The notes below the pieces were generated by a model. The model made no database searches and had not been told where the DNA came from. It saw only the letters and a list, made by a program, of their open reading frames with translations. This document shows positions 46,386-58,689 of a stretch of 64,000 bases of DNA, in pieces. Both the position numbers and the translations under genes were made by a program. The stretch lies in the NCBI GenBank assembly GCA_963995525.1, contig OZ023206.1, positions 25,979,419 to 26,043,418 of the forward strand, read 5' to 3'. Origin of the DNA: Escarpia spicata (taxonomy: Eukaryota; Annelida; Polychaeta; Sabellida; Siboglinidae). Position 1 is the first letter of the stretch. Each line of letters opens with the position of its first letter.

Positions 46386-47320
46386 CTCCGAGTAACTCAA
46401 CAATTCTTTAATAATACATTTATGGAAACGGGTCATGCATTCACGACTTACATAAGTAAACATTTATTATCATGTCAACGTGTATAATTATACAAATAGT
46501 ATTATTAAATTAAATATAAAATGCAAAAAAATTATTTATTTATACAGATCAAAACTAGCCCTTTGTATAATATTGTGATGTTTCATCAGACAAGTGATCA
46601 AATGCAATTTAAACAAAATAAAACTATTGTTACAAATAATTATTAACTCGTAGATAACATTAGCCTTTCTGGTCATACATATTTACGTCACATTATAGGC
46701 AATCTAATGTAATGTAAATTAAACTGAGGAGATCCTTATGAAACTAAAGCTGTGATTGTTATTACGTTAAATAAAGTAAAATAAAACAACAGGAATACAC
46801 TAAAATGATTGGCATACATTTACAAAGAACCAAACCACGTAGCCCGTTATATAACGCTGCACTCGCTTGCAATCCAACATTGCTACAAATAAAGTATATC
46901 ATAATATTTAATCAGCCAAGTAATATAAAATTCTATTATTCAGAAATAAAACCATTGTCACAAGTAATCATTAATTCATATATAGCATGACTGCATGACT
47001 GTAATAATAATAAAATAAGATATTTTCATAGAGCCATAACCACACAGTGCTCTACGGTGCTTTACAATACAATCATAATACCAAACCTATATAGTTAGAT
47101 CATTAAAATATTAAGTTAAATATCATAAAAACAACACAACTAAGAATCGTACATTGAATTAAATTTTTTTTTTAATATAAGGGCATTATACCTAAAACAT
47201 ATATAATGAATAAACTCATTTAAATAATAAATTACACTAAGAGCCATCACATAATAGGATGAGGTGGGAATAAAATAGTAATATGACAAACTAAAGTATA
47301 CAGTCAGTGACTGCAGGTGC
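46386..47320. other. AT-rich DNA, no recognised gene
   Basis: Long AT-rich stretch with short repeats such as ACAAATAATTATTAA near 46632 and ACAAGTAATCATTAA near 46961, which mark two loosely related halves (about 46600-46690 and 46930-47000). Confidence 0.35.
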
Positions 47321-47324
47321 CATT

Positions 47325-47436
47325 ACTGTGTCTTGTATTGCAGGAACTCTGCTAATACTGCCTTTCTGAAAGCATCGGCATGGCACTGGCGTATCTTGTG
47401 AGGTGGTACTCCAACGCTGATGGCCTTTGCATACTG
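47325..47436 (-). CDS. Possible terminal exon of an unknown gene
   Basis: On -, after a good acceptor (CTGTATTCCAG), phase 0 gives 37 codons beginning YAKAISVGVPPHKIRQCHAD and ending in LQYKTQ and TAA. Composition and charge pattern look protein-like, unlike the surroundings. Another phase is also open (VCKGHQRWSTTSQDTP), so the frame is not certain. A small exon-like piece lies upstream on the same strand at 50349-50403. No family recognised. Confidence 0.28.
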
Positions 47437-47892
47437 GAATACAGATACACATTAATGTTAACATTTCCTTACATAAATAACACACTCATCTGAAAACATA
47501 TCATCCCTTAATAACATACATAGATACAGGTCACAATTTTCCTTTGCTAATTCTGTGAAGTATAATACTTTATAAAAACCTACTTGGTACTTGGTAGTGT
47601 GATAACATGCTCAATGTTACTGGATCATGTGAAGTTTTCATTCCTACATCAGTGAGGGACGTTTTATGTAACCAGCATTGCGAAAACCTTTTCAAATATA
47701 TAACATAGCAAATGTGATGTAGGAATATGCCAGGAAACAGACTATTGTGTCTCTGTGTATACAGCACCATGTGGAGGATTGGCACATTTGATGTTTTTTT
47801 TAAATTGGCAGAAATTTATTGTCTTAATATATCCTAAATTACAGTTAATGGTAAGACCTAATTGTCTCTCAAATGATGCTCACCATCATTGT

Positions 47893-48200
47893 GAACACAC
47901 AACAACTGTGGCTGAGAGGAAGCAGGTTCGAATCCTATGCGGCGGTGTTACATTTTGGGAAAGTTCATTTACTCTGCATTGCTTCAGTTCACTCAGCTGT
48001 ATGACTGAGTACCTGGCTATAGACAGTGGTGGATATTTGTGTACGAATAGTCTTCACGCATTAATCACAGCATGGCTGAATACTTCCAAGAGAAGTCGAG
48101 ATGGTGTTCGATTGAACAGGTCTGCCAGGGAGTAAAGTGTAAAACTCATCGAGCAGTCCTAAGGACTGGATACTGCGCTATATAAGAATTTACATTTTTT
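47893..48200 (+). mobile_element. tRNA-derived SINE
   Basis: A B box GGTTCGAATCC lies at 47925-47935. Then comes a body with TACATTTTGGGAAAGTTCAT, TTGCTTCAGTTCACTCAGCTGT and GAGTACCTGGC, resembling the deeply conserved central domain of eumetazoan SINEs. The 3' end CTGCGCTATATAAGAATTTA is the form shared with LINE tails. The A box end looks truncated: a TGGCTGAGAGG match lies too close to the B box. Short A/T-rich tail. Confidence 0.7.
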
Positions 48201-48960
48201 TAATGATTAATTATCTTATTTGTTAAACAATATGGATGCCAAGACGACACATTATGGTATTTATAAAATATAACACAACACAATAATTAAATACTGAGTA
48301 TAAAATATTGTTCTATGATCAATCACTTTTATTACAACAAAGTAACTCACTATACTATGAAGATTCCTTCACATAAAACAATTTGGCATGCTTGCATACC
48401 TAAACTTATTTAGTGCAGGAAACATCAAAGAATATTGAGAGCAGGCATGGGAAACTAACTTAGAAAATTATTTAAAATACACAACTCAGATATTTTCCAG
48501 TTAAATTAATTAATATCATACGTGTATCAGGTCAATTAAATTTAATTAACCTCCAAACTTTTTTTTATATAATAAAATTAACAAATAACTTTCATTTAAT
48601 TAACATTCAATTTAAACTAACTTCAATTAAATTAGAAATCAACTTGAACTCACCTGACGATTAATTTTAAGACACATTATCCGCTAAAGATATGGAGATT
48701 TGAGATTGTGCAAACAATTGCCTGAACCTAACTAATTGCTTTCATGTCAGTTGGGTCACTGGCTGCTACTAGTGTGCACTTAGAATTTACATCTAAAGAC
48801 AACAGGCCTGTGAAAACCACCTGAGGCATAACATTGACTTAGAATCAAGCTTGCATATTATGCTTGTGGGTAGTTTTCATCTTACAGCTTGATCCTGGAG
48901 CACCAAACGTTTAGGAATTAATATACGACCCCCACAATAGGGTCGTTTCAAGATACTCCA
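48201..48960. other. AT-rich DNA, no recognised gene
   Basis: Very AT-rich, with TTAATTAA-type repeats between 48490 and 48660. The part 48700-48950 is more balanced in composition but contains no identifiable gene. Confidence 0.35.
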
Positions 48961-48964
48961 TATA

Positions 48965-50030
48965 TTTATATATGGGAGACATCACCAGTACATATCATGT
49001 ATTTAGATTTTCAGAAAGCTTTTGACAAAGTGCCACGTCAACGATTACTACTTAAACTATAGGTCCATGGCATAGGAAATGGTATAATTAACTGGATAAA
49101 AAAAATGGCTGATTGACAGAAGACAACGTGTAGTAGTTGATGGGGAGGATTCAAACTGGAAATCAGTTTTGAGTGGGGTACCACTGGAATCAATACTGGG
49201 ACCTATATTATTCTTAATATATATCAACGATTTGGACGATGATATAACAAGAAAGGTGTTGAAATTTTCGGATGATACAAAATTATTCAGAAGGATTAAA
49301 CGTTATGTAGATAGACAGCATTTACAAGATGATCTTGACAGGTTGATCAAATGGTCTGAAAAGGGGCAAAAGTGGTTCAATTTTTTGAAATGTATATGCC
49401 TCCACACAGGACATGGGAACGAAGATGTACAATGTAAATGGGGGGTACTGTATTAAGTACAACTGTAAAAGAAAAGGATTTGGGGTTAACCACTAGTGCT
49501 GCGATGAACGTTTCTAAGTATTGCGGAATTGCAGCTACAAAGGGAAATAAAATCCTTGGATTAATTAGGTGAAATATAGTGTATAAGGAAAAAAAGATAA
49601 ATTGTACCAAACAGTAGTTAGGCCTCAATTAGAATATTGTATACAAGCGTGGTGGCCATATCGCAAGATGACATAGATATGCTACAAAGAATACAGAGGA
49701 GAGTGAATAAAAATACAAAAACTGAGGGATCTTAGTTATGAAATACACCTAAAAGAAGATGGTTTAACAACACTAGAGTTCAGGAGATTGAGATGAGATG
49801 AGATAGAAGTGTTTAAAATATTGAATGGTTATGAAAATATTGATAGAAATACTTTGTTCTCAATTAGGAAGGATAGAAGTACTAGAGGACATGAAGTTAT
49901 ATTAGTAAAGGAGCCGTGTAGATTAGGTATAAGAAAGTTCTAATTTTCACAAAGGACTGTAAATGAATATAACATATTATCTGCTGATTGTGTGGGTGTT
50001 TGCTGCGTGAATATGTGTAAACATACAATT
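48965..50030 (+). pseudogene. CR1-like LINE RT fragment (+ strand), related to 11915-13618
   Basis: Pieces in several frames: YLDFQKAFDKVPRQR (motif A), LSGVPLESILGPILFLIYIN (motif B, changed from VPQGS), LKFSDDTKLFRRIKR (motif C reads FSDD), KCICLHTGHGNED, then KDLGVT, KGNKILGLIR, MLQRIQRRV and FSQRTVNEYNILSADCV, the C-terminal end of such RTs. 5'-truncated within RT. Strong similarity to the RT at 12650-13100 on the other strand up to KDLGVT. Confidence 0.68.
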
Positions 50031-50899
50031 GACACACCTCAGAAGGGTGGGATGCAGAAGGGTTGGATAAAAAGGGTTGGGCTCTCAATAAGTCAAAAGG
50101 CTTCCTTGTCCACCTGCCATCTAGAGTTAATTCTCTGTGTGGCAATCTTGTTAGGTGGACAATGAAGGTATGGGGTAAATCAGTTTTTTTTTTTTTTTTT
50201 TTCAATGGATTATATCTGAGGATTCAACTGTTGCATCATTGAAAGTCATTTTAATTAAATATCAACTTAATCATACTCGCAGATGCAATGTATCGGTCAA
50301 TAAGCCCATGCCAAGGGTAATTGTGCACAAAGGTATGAGCATTTACCTGGCGGATTTGAACCACCAACAGATACCGAGACATTAGCATCTACAGGTGTAC
50401 TCTTAATTAAAAATAAACAATGTTAAAAAGGAAACCACTGTTTCAAGTTTCAATTAAAAACAGACAACTTAATAAAGGCCACTTACAAAATTTGTAGATG
50501 CTGCAAAATAGTATTGTTACAAATGATCAGTAAAGCTTACTACATAAATGATGGATGAAATTACCAACACAAGTTACCTGATGCTGCACTGCCATAGCCT
50601 AGGGCATTAAGGGTCTAAATTCTAGTGATACGGGCCTGAGCAAACTATGCAGAGAATGTCATAATTCACTTGAAACAATTTAGCACTACAAAGTCTACCA
50701 AGTCAGTATGATACAATTAATTAGTAAATTCCTTACTGTCATGTAACAGTATTCCCATACACTGTCAGTAAGCTTATGTGTCACTGTGTCTACTTCTGAG
50801 AAAGGAAATATCACTTTATTAATACACAAATACAGTACAGTACAGTGTGACAATAACAATGTAAGTATTTGTGCTAAATGCAATACTGATACGTCCACC
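50031..50899. other. Non-coding stretch with a possible small exon
   Basis: T run at 50187-50201. On -, 50349-50403 could be an exon: acceptor TTAATTAAG, codons STPVDANVSVSVGGSNPP, then a donor-like CAG|GTAAAT. Evidence is weak. The rest has no recognised feature. Confidence 0.25.
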
Positions 50900-51785
50900 A
50901 GGTGTCCCCTCATCAGAGGGACATTAACATGGTAGAACAGTCCGTACATTGCGACAGTGTCCCGACATAGCAGGTGTCCCCTCATCAGAGGGACATTAAC
51001 ATGGTAGAACAGTCCGTACATTGCGACAGTGTCCCGACATAGCAGGTGTCCCCTCATCAGAGGGACATTAACATGGTAGAACAGTCCGTACATTGCGACA
51101 GTGTCCCGACATAGCAGGTGTCCCCTCATCAGAGGGACATTAACATGGTAGAACAGTCCGTACATTGCGACAGTGTCCCGACATAGCAGGTGTCCCCTCA
51201 TCAGAGACACATTAACATGGTAGAACAGTCCGTACATTGCGACAGTGTCCTGACATAGCAGGTGTCCCCTCATCAGAGGGACATTAACATGGTAGAACAG
51301 TCCGTACATTGCGACAGTGTCCCGACATAGCAGGTGTCCCCTCATCAGAGGGACATTAACATGGTAGAACAGTCCGTACATTGCGACAGTGTCCTGACAT
51401 AGCAGGTGTCCCCTCATCAGAGGGACATTAACATGGTAGAACAGTCCGTACATTGCGACAGTGTCCCGACATAGCAGGTGTCCCCTCATCAGAGGGACAT
51501 TAACATGGTAGAACAGTCCGTACATTGCGACAGTGTCCCGACATAGCAGGTGTCCCCTCATCAGAGGGACATTAACATGGTAGAACAGTCCGTACATTGC
51601 GACAGTGTCCTGACATAGCAGGTGTCCCCTCATCAGAGGGACATTAACATGGTAGAACAGTCCGTACATTGCGACAGTGTCCCGACATAGCAGGTGTCCC
51701 CTCATCAGAGGGACATTAACATGGTAGAACAGTCCGTACATTGCGACAGTGTCCCGACATAGCAGGAGTCTCCTCGTCAGAGGGT
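50900..51785. repeat. 72-bp minisatellite, 12 copies
   Basis: Twelve almost identical 72-bp units starting AGGTGTCCCCTCATCAGAGG, plus a degenerate last copy with AGGAGTCTCCTCGTCAG. Variation is limited to a few sites (CCCGACATAG or CCTGACATAG; one GAGACAC). On - the unit gives 24 residues with MYGLFYHVNVPLMRGHL; the array extends in frame to a 348-codon ORF, but there is no sign of a start region, splicing or known domain. Confidence 0.92.
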
Positions 51786-52149
51786 CCGCTGAAGGCAGGG
51801 ACTACTGTAGGGAGTGATTGTCCATGATTTATTAATTTCATTAATTAATTGCTCTATATATGGTCAAATATATTGGTATTTATGTTGGTGTACATTTTAG
51901 TGGTAGGCCCCTAGGCTAGGGCTATACATTGTTAGGTAAAAGATTGTTTAATAGCGTTAATAATTTCAGCTGAAAGAATATTCACAAAATATAATTCACA
52001 TTTAACCAATTTCAAGTAGCACTTATCGTGGAGGCCAGTGTATTAAGGTTTGGCTCCCATGGGCATGGAATGTAAATTTTATGTGACACAAAGTAGTGAC
52101 AAACTAGCAGTACATTTGTTCATATAAGACTGAAGCCATTTGACATCTT

Positions 52150-53175
52150 ATGTACGATCCTGTTCAGTATATCTCAGTCACCGAGTGTGTCGAGCAAGGG
52201 TCAAAGTTGATCGGTCACCTGAGGTCACGTTGCTCACAGCGATGTAACTCAGTCGCCGCATACTTCTGGCACGGGGTCAAAGTTGATCGGTCACCAGAGG
52301 TCACGTTGCTCATAGTTGGTCGATTTTTATGTACTGCGCTTGCGCGAGCATGCGCAATACGCAAAACGGAACCGGAACTTACTCTCAGACCGGAACCTCC
52401 TTCCAGACCAGTACACCGGCATTTAAAAACACGCCGAACGTCCAAGAACTTCTCGCGTAAATCAAGCAATGTCGAGGACAACCAAGAAGACCAGTTAGTT
52501 CTAAGACTAATTGCAGCCCTCAACGATTCAGCGGTGCTGAACAAAATGAAACAGGTTCTCTTTCCGGATGAACTCGCCAAAGAGATTCGTGAATTGAGAC
52601 AAACTTTCAAAAACTTTCAACAGCAACTGGATGAAAAAAACAATAAAATTACACTGCTTGAAGATAAGGTCATTCATCTCCAGAACCAAATTGATGACAA
52701 TGAACAATATGGCCGTAGGGCAAACCTACGTTTCAGTGGCATTGATGAGACAGGTCATGGGGAGGACCTTGAGTCAAAGCTCATCGAAATTTGCAACGAG
52801 CACATGAAAATCAGTCCTGCTGTATTGCCCAGCGACTTTGAACGGGTACACAGAATTGGCGGCAAAATGGACACCTCCACCAGGCCGCGACCCGTAATCG
52901 TCCGCTTCAAATCGGAGAAGACACGCGACAGAGTGTTTCAGTCAAGAGCTTCACTTAAACAAAAGAACGAACGAGTAGCCGAGCGAAGTTTGAAGATCTT
53001 CATAAATGAAGATTTGACAACAATGCGCGCAAAGTTGGCTTACGAAACAAGAGTGTTGAAAAAGGCAAACAAAATCAGAGACTGCTGGACGTACAATGGG
53101 AACATTGTAATCAAGGATGTCAACAACGTGATTCACAGGATAAACACCTCGAATGAGCTGGACAAGTACCAGTGA
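52150..53175 (+). CDS. LINE ORF1: coiled-coil RNA-binding protein
   Basis: 341 codons open. Residues 1 to about 95 overlap the leader monomers and are probably not translated; the true start was not fixed (first later Met is in KMKQVLFPDE). From ~140 to 184 there is a coiled coil (RELRQTFKNFQQQLDEKNNK, LEDKVIHLQNQIDD). An RRM-like part follows (RRANLRFSGI, ~189-198) and a C-terminal domain with ERVHRIG (231-237) and PRPVIVRF. This order (coil, RRM, C-terminal domain) is that of L1-type ORF1 proteins, which coat the element's RNA. No stop inside. Confidence 0.75.
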   Translation: MYDPVQYISVTECVEQGSKLIGHLRSRCSQRCNSVAAYFWHGVKVDRSPEVTLLIVGRFLCTALARACAIRKTEPELTLRPEPPSRPVHRHLKTRRTSKNFSRKSSNVEDNQEDQLVLRLIAALNDSAVLNKMKQVLFPDELAKEIRELRQTFKNFQQQLDEKNNKITLLEDKVIHLQNQIDDNEQYGRRANLRFSGIDETGHGEDLESKLIEICNEHMKISPAVLPSDFERVHRIGGKMDTSTRPRPVIVRFKSEKTRDRVFQSRASLKQKNERVAERSLKIFINEDLTTMRAKLAYETRVLKKANKIRDCWTYNGNIVIKDVNNVIHRINTSNELDKYQ

Positions 53176-53259
53176 CATGCAAGACATAGCACCAAATGTC
53201 GGTGATAATGATGTGAATAATTAGTTGTTGCTCACGTGACATTTCTGACTGACACGAAA

Positions 53260-53840
53260 TCTAGTTCTGCGATTGGCAATATCTGCTATATGAACTGTAT
53301 TTATAATTTTTTTTTTTTTGTTCTTCAATATCTTGTTTTGCTATTTGCAGTGCTCCCTAAATCAACTGTTTTGAATATATCTTAGTGCAGTTTATTACTC
53401 ACTTGTGTTGTGACTTGTGATCCGTTTTCTGTTTAATGCTTCCTTATTTTCCACACGACTTTCTATTTGTTATAATATGGTAACCTATACATTTATATAT
53501 ATTGGAAATGTGTTTGTTAAAATGCATTAGATTGCATTAGCATTTGCAATGTCTGCTATAGGAACTATATGTATGTAAACAAGTTGGTTAAAGGGTACCT
53601 GCTTTTGTATTAACGTACGTTTATTTTCAATATCTTGTTTTGCTATTTGCAGTATTCTTTATATAATTTTTTATTTTTATATTTCTTAGTGCAATTGTCA
53701 CTCACTTGTGTCGTGAGTTGTTTCGTTTTCTGTTTAATGTCTATTCATGTTCCACACATGACTTTTTATTTGTTATAATATAATAACCTTTTTGCATTTT
53801 TTGCATTTATATATGTTGGAAATGTGTTGGTTAGAATCCA
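53260..53840. repeat. ~290-bp tandem duplication in the LINE inter-ORF spacer
   Basis: 53270-53530 and 53545-53830 align: CAATATCTTGTTTTGCTATT, TTAGTGCA, CACTTGTGT, TTTTCTGTTTAATG, TATTTGTTATAATAT and GGAAATGTGTTGGTTA or GGAAATGTGTTTGTTA appear in both. The spacer is unusually long for a LINE and has no ORF. Confidence 0.68.
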
Positions 53841-54166
53841 TTAGAATGCATTAGCTCCTACCACTAGAAATACAGTTTTATTGTTATTGTTTTTTTTCTC
53901 GGACCATCTTGTCAAATGGTCCTGACTTTTTTTTATTACATCGCCTTTTTTTCATTGTATTTTTTTCTAAACATAATCTGTTTTTTATATATTTCTGACA
54001 CTTTATGTAGCTACTTATCATGCACCTCTTTAGCTTTACATGAACAAAATACAAATATTATTAAACAAAATCTAGTAACTCAAACACTAAAGGCACACAC
54101 TCTTACTGAAACATTATTGCACACTGAAAATATGTTGATCTTATTACAATTAAAAAATATACTGAA

Positions 54167-57100
54167 ATGATCACTGACGAAACTTTTCTCCAATTTACAG
54201 GTGGTATTACAAATAATTGTCTAAATAATATTCTAAACATCAGTAATACTGTTGATGAAAATAATGAATTGCCAACAATACGCCGATCGTCATATTATGA
54301 TTTTGAAAAATTTCATTTGTTAGTTCAAAACAATAATAAACATTTCAGTATCCTAAGCTCAAATATACAGTCCATTAATGCAAAGTTTAGTGAGCTCGAG
54401 GCATTTGTAAATGACCTGTCTTCCTTTAATTTTAAATTTAGCATAATATGTCTCCAAGAGAGCTGGATATCTGATAATGATGACTTATCACTAATTCAAT
54501 TAAATGGATATGACTGTATATCCCAAGGAAAAAGTTGCAGCACCAAAGGGGGATTATTAATGTATGTAGATAAACACTTTAATTATGAAGTAAAGATGAA
54601 ATTAAATATGTATGAGCAATGGGAGGGACAAATAATACAAATAAATTAAGGAGGCTTATCGCAGACAGTCACTATAGGAAATATATACCGACCTCCAAGG
54701 CCTTTAACTGAAAACTATAACGAATTTATAAATGAATTTACAATGGTCATATCATCTATGCAACATCATCAAAACAACAACCTTATTCTTGCAGGGGACT
54801 ACAATATAAATATGTTAAAAATAAACGAACAACAACACTGTAGCACTTTCTTTGACATGTTAACCTCATTTAGTCTCTTCCCCCAAATTACTCTTCCTAC
54901 GAGGTTCACAACATATACTGGTACACTTATTGATAATTTTTTTGGTAATTTAACAAAGCATATTTTGCAAAGTACAGCAGGAATATTAATAAAAAAATTG
55001 TCTGATCATCAACCATACTTTATGCTTATGAACACTGCTCTAAAAGAGGAACATACTACACAATTTATACGAGTTAATGTACAAAATACAGAGGCTATGT
55101 TAAAAGTCAGAAATGATATAATCTCTTCTGAAATACATAAAAAATTAGATACAAGTTCAAATGCTGATCCAAACCATAATTATAACATTATTATTAATGA
55201 AATAAATCAAGCTAAAAATAAATATATGACTAGCAAATTAGTGAAATTTAATAAATATAAACATAAAAAATCTACATGGATAACTCAAGGCTTGCTAACC
55301 TCAATACGATACAGAGACAAACTTTACAAACAATTAAAAATCACAAACCCTGAATCTTCTGAATATGGCGTATTATTGATTAATCTGAAAACATACAATA
55401 GTATTTTGAAAAGAAGTTTTCGCAAAGCAAAGCAATCATATTTTGACAAATGTTTTAATCAATTTAAATTTGATATAAAAAACACTTGGAAAACCATCAA
55501 TGAAATCCTGTCTAAACATAAAATTAATAAATCATTTCCAAAATATTTTTAAGAATCCGATTCTATTGTGGCAGACAAACTAGAAATTGCAAATAAATTC
55601 AATACATTATTTACCAATATAGGTAGTAACCTGGCTAATGATATTAAATACAAAGGCATTCATGATCATTCATATTATTTAAACAATATAGTAAACTGTA
55701 ATTTTACATTTAAATACGTTGAAGAAGATACCATAAAGAAAACAATAATTAATCTACCCAACAAAAGTAGCTGTGGATGTGATGGTCTCTCAGCCAAACT
55801 GCTAAAAATGCTTGAACCTGCACTAACCAAATCTTTAACTTTATTAATAAATCAAGTATTAACCACGGGAATATTCCCTGATAAATTAAAAATTGCTAAG
55901 GTAATTCCAATTTATAAAAAAGGTGAGCCAGCAGTGTTCAAAAATTATAGACCCATATCTATTCTACCAGCTATTTCAAAAGTACTTGAACAAATTATTT
56001 TTGACCAATTATTATCTTATTTAAAAGACTCTAAGCTTTTGTTTGACCATCAGTATGGATTCCGACCTAAACATTCAACTGAATACGCAGCACTAGAATT
56101 AATAGATAGAATAATAACCAAACTGGATAAGGATGAAATACCCATTAATATTTACCTAGATCTTTCCAAAGCCTTTGATACCATTGACCATTTAATTTTA
56201 ATTGACAAATTGAAATATTATGGTATACATGGAACAAATCTGAACTTATTCAGCAGTTACCTAACAAATCGTAAACAATATACGGAAATTGACAATACAA
56301 AATCAAAAATGTTATCAATAACAACAGGTGTACCACAAGGTTCAATCTTAGGACCCCTGTTATTCATCATATATATCAATGATTTTGCAAAAGCCAGTAA
56401 AATGTTTAATTTCATAATTTATGCTGATGATACAACTCTATCAAGTACACTAAACACTTTCAGCGATAACATACATGACGAAAATTTAGAATCTTTAATA
56501 AATGAAGAACTTTTAAAAATAAATGAATGGCTCAAAATAAATAAATTATCGCTAAACATAGCAAAATCGAAATACATGACATTTCAAAAGGCAAAGAAAA
56601 ATATACAGACACTTACTCTGAAGATAGACAATGTAAATATTGAACAAGTCAAAGAATTTAATTTTTTGGGTTTAATTATAGATACAAATTTAAACTGGAA
56701 AAAGCACACTGAAAAAATTGCAAATGCTTGTTCTAAAAAAATTGGCGTATTAAATAAATTGAAACATGTGTTACCTCTTCATATTAAAATAATATTATAT
56801 AATTCTTTAATAGTGCCACACATTAATTATTGCATCATGGCGTGGGGCTTTCAATCAAATAGAATAATAAAACTTAAAAAAAAAGCCATGAGAATTATTA
56901 CCTTAAGTAATTATACTTCCCACACAGAACCACTTCACAAAAAACTCAACTTGTTAAAAGTAGACGACATCCTTAAATTACAACAATTAAAATTTTACTA
57001 TAAATATTTACACAATGACTTACCAGTTTATTTACAAAACTGGAGGATAATGTTTAACTATGAGGTACATAATCATGATACAAGAGTCAGGAATAAAATA

Positions 57101-57307
57101 TACACTTATAAAATTAAACATGAATTTGCTAAAAAATGTCTTAGGCATAATTTGCCACTTTTACTAAATAACATTCCTGATATTGTCAAAGAAAAGCTTA
57201 GCACACACAGTTCACAAGGATTTGCCAAGTATGTTAAACTTTATTTTTTACAAAACTTTCAAGTAACATGCACCAGGCAAACCTGCTACATATGTATGCA
57301 AAATTAA
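54167..57307 (+). pseudogene. LINE ORF2: endonuclease-reverse transcriptase, two stops
   Basis: A single frame of about 1047 codons, interrupted only by TAA at 54647-54649 and TAA at 55550-55552. Endonuclease motifs: ILSSNIQSINAKF, ICLQESWIS, GNIYRPPRP, LAGDYNINML and KLSDHQPYF, with all key positions kept. RT motifs: SCGCDGLSAKLL, KNYRPISILP, YLDLSKAFDTIDH (motif A), TGVPQGSILGPLLFIIYIND (motif B), IIYADDTTL (motif C, YADD near 56420) and a thumb with NYCIMAWGFQ. A Cys-rich end has CTRQTCYICM. The catalytic machinery is complete, but the two stops should block expression. Confidence 0.85.
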
Positions 57308-57651
57308 GAACTGACAACCACCTGTCAACTTGATACAATACAAAACAGTGCCTAAACGACAAACACAACAATCATCTAAGCTTGCTCACACTACACACAT
57401 GCATACATATTATGTTTTTTTGTTATTTGTTTTTTTTCTTCTTCTTTTTCTGGAAGAATTTTATTAGGTGATCTATTGATTCAGTTAAAGTTTTATTGGA
57501 AAAGGTGGCTCCTCGATAGCGACTACCATAGTCTTAGAGGAGTCTCCTGACCCTAACTTTTCGTTATTTAAAAGGTTATATATTTGTAAAATTTAATTTT
57601 TTTAAATGAATTTTGTATGTATTATTTGAAATGGGTCAAATAAAAGAAAAT

Positions 57652-57678
57652 TCTTCTTCTTCTTCTTCTTCTTCTTCT
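57652..57678. repeat. (TTC)n tail of the LINE
   Basis: About nine TTC units ending the element; simple 3' tails of this kind replace poly(A) in several LINE clades. Confidence 0.75.
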
Positions 57679-57679
57679 C

Positions 57680-58368
57680 AATAACGGCATAATAGACGAT
57701 TTCACTCAAAGAAATAGCGACATTTCTTGTTTCGTTAAATTTGATTATCGGTTTTCTTGCAATAAAATTATTACACAGCCCGATACGATCACACACGACA
57801 TTAGAAAATAAGCATACCATTGTCGATTCCTCTATAGTACACGTCTGGTCTACTAGTTAAAGCCAACGGCCGCAGTCACAAACGATACCGTGTTGACGCG
57901 CGCGCGCTCATGCGACGAGCACAGCTTACACGAAAAAAATAACAAGACGTCCATTCCATTTACGTAGCGAGGAATTTTCCACTCCACTATAACACACCCC
58001 TATTATAATACGTATCTCAGCTCCCCCCCCCCCCCCCCCCCCAACCACGTCGCATAGACACCAATTCGGTGAATTCCTAAAACCTCTCATTCATCACGCC
58101 TTATTATAACCTCTCATTCTATCCGCCGCTCCAACAATACCGCTCGCCCTCTTCACCACACATCCAAGGTAACTCGTCAGTTGCCGCTATAACAGGTAGG
58201 CGGCGCCAACAACTAACGGACCCCCTGATCGTCCTCAATTTTCTTCCACCGAAACTTCTAGAAAAAGTCTATATCAACAACAAAATCCATAGGTGGCGCC
58301 AACAATTAAGGGGGGCCCCTCACTACCATACAACGAATTTTCACACGGTCATTACGTCACTCACATAT
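57680..58368. other. No gene recognised; C run at 58022-58042
   Basis: Unique-looking sequence with a homopolymer of about 20 C, a site where assembly errors are common. GGTGGCGCCAACAA near 58292 has a partner GGCGGCGCCAACAA near 58200, a short duplication. Confidence 0.4.
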
Positions 58369-58369
58369 G

Positions 58370-58459
58370 CACGCACGTATTCACGCATGCACACACACGC
58401 ATGCACGCACACACTTACACTCACACGCACACGCACACGCACACGCACACGCACACGCA

Positions 58460-58509
<50 letters not shown>

Positions 58510-58512
58510 GTA
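58370..58512. repeat. CA-rich microsatellite (CACGCA, then CA)
   Basis: ACGCAC and CATGCA units followed by GCACAC and finally a nearly pure CA run. The HTHT and HARTHA frames are artefacts. Confidence 0.93.
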
Positions 58513-58689
58513 CTATATCACAACACACAAATCAGATAGGGTAGGAAGAGCAAAAAACAAGTTGGACAAAACTAAATCAACAAAGATGAGTCAATGTTAA
58601 ACGATAGGAAAACATGGCAAGTTTTGCAAAATGTGACTGATTTTCGGGGTCTTAACCTCATACCCTACAACTGACGGGTTCTTGGCCAG

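Larger units (their letters stand above)
52190..57680 (+). mobile_element. Nearly full-length jockey/CR1-group LINE
   Basis: A 5.5-kb non-LTR element on +: leader with two monomers (GGGTCAAAGTTGATCGGTCA at about 52198 and 52274), ORF1 to 53175, a ~1-kb spacer, ORF2 54167-57307 and a 3' end with a pure TTC repeat (about 57652-57678). Both ORFs are nearly intact, so the copy is fairly young. Target-site duplication not identified. Clade within the jockey/CR1 group is not certain. Confidence 0.78.
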
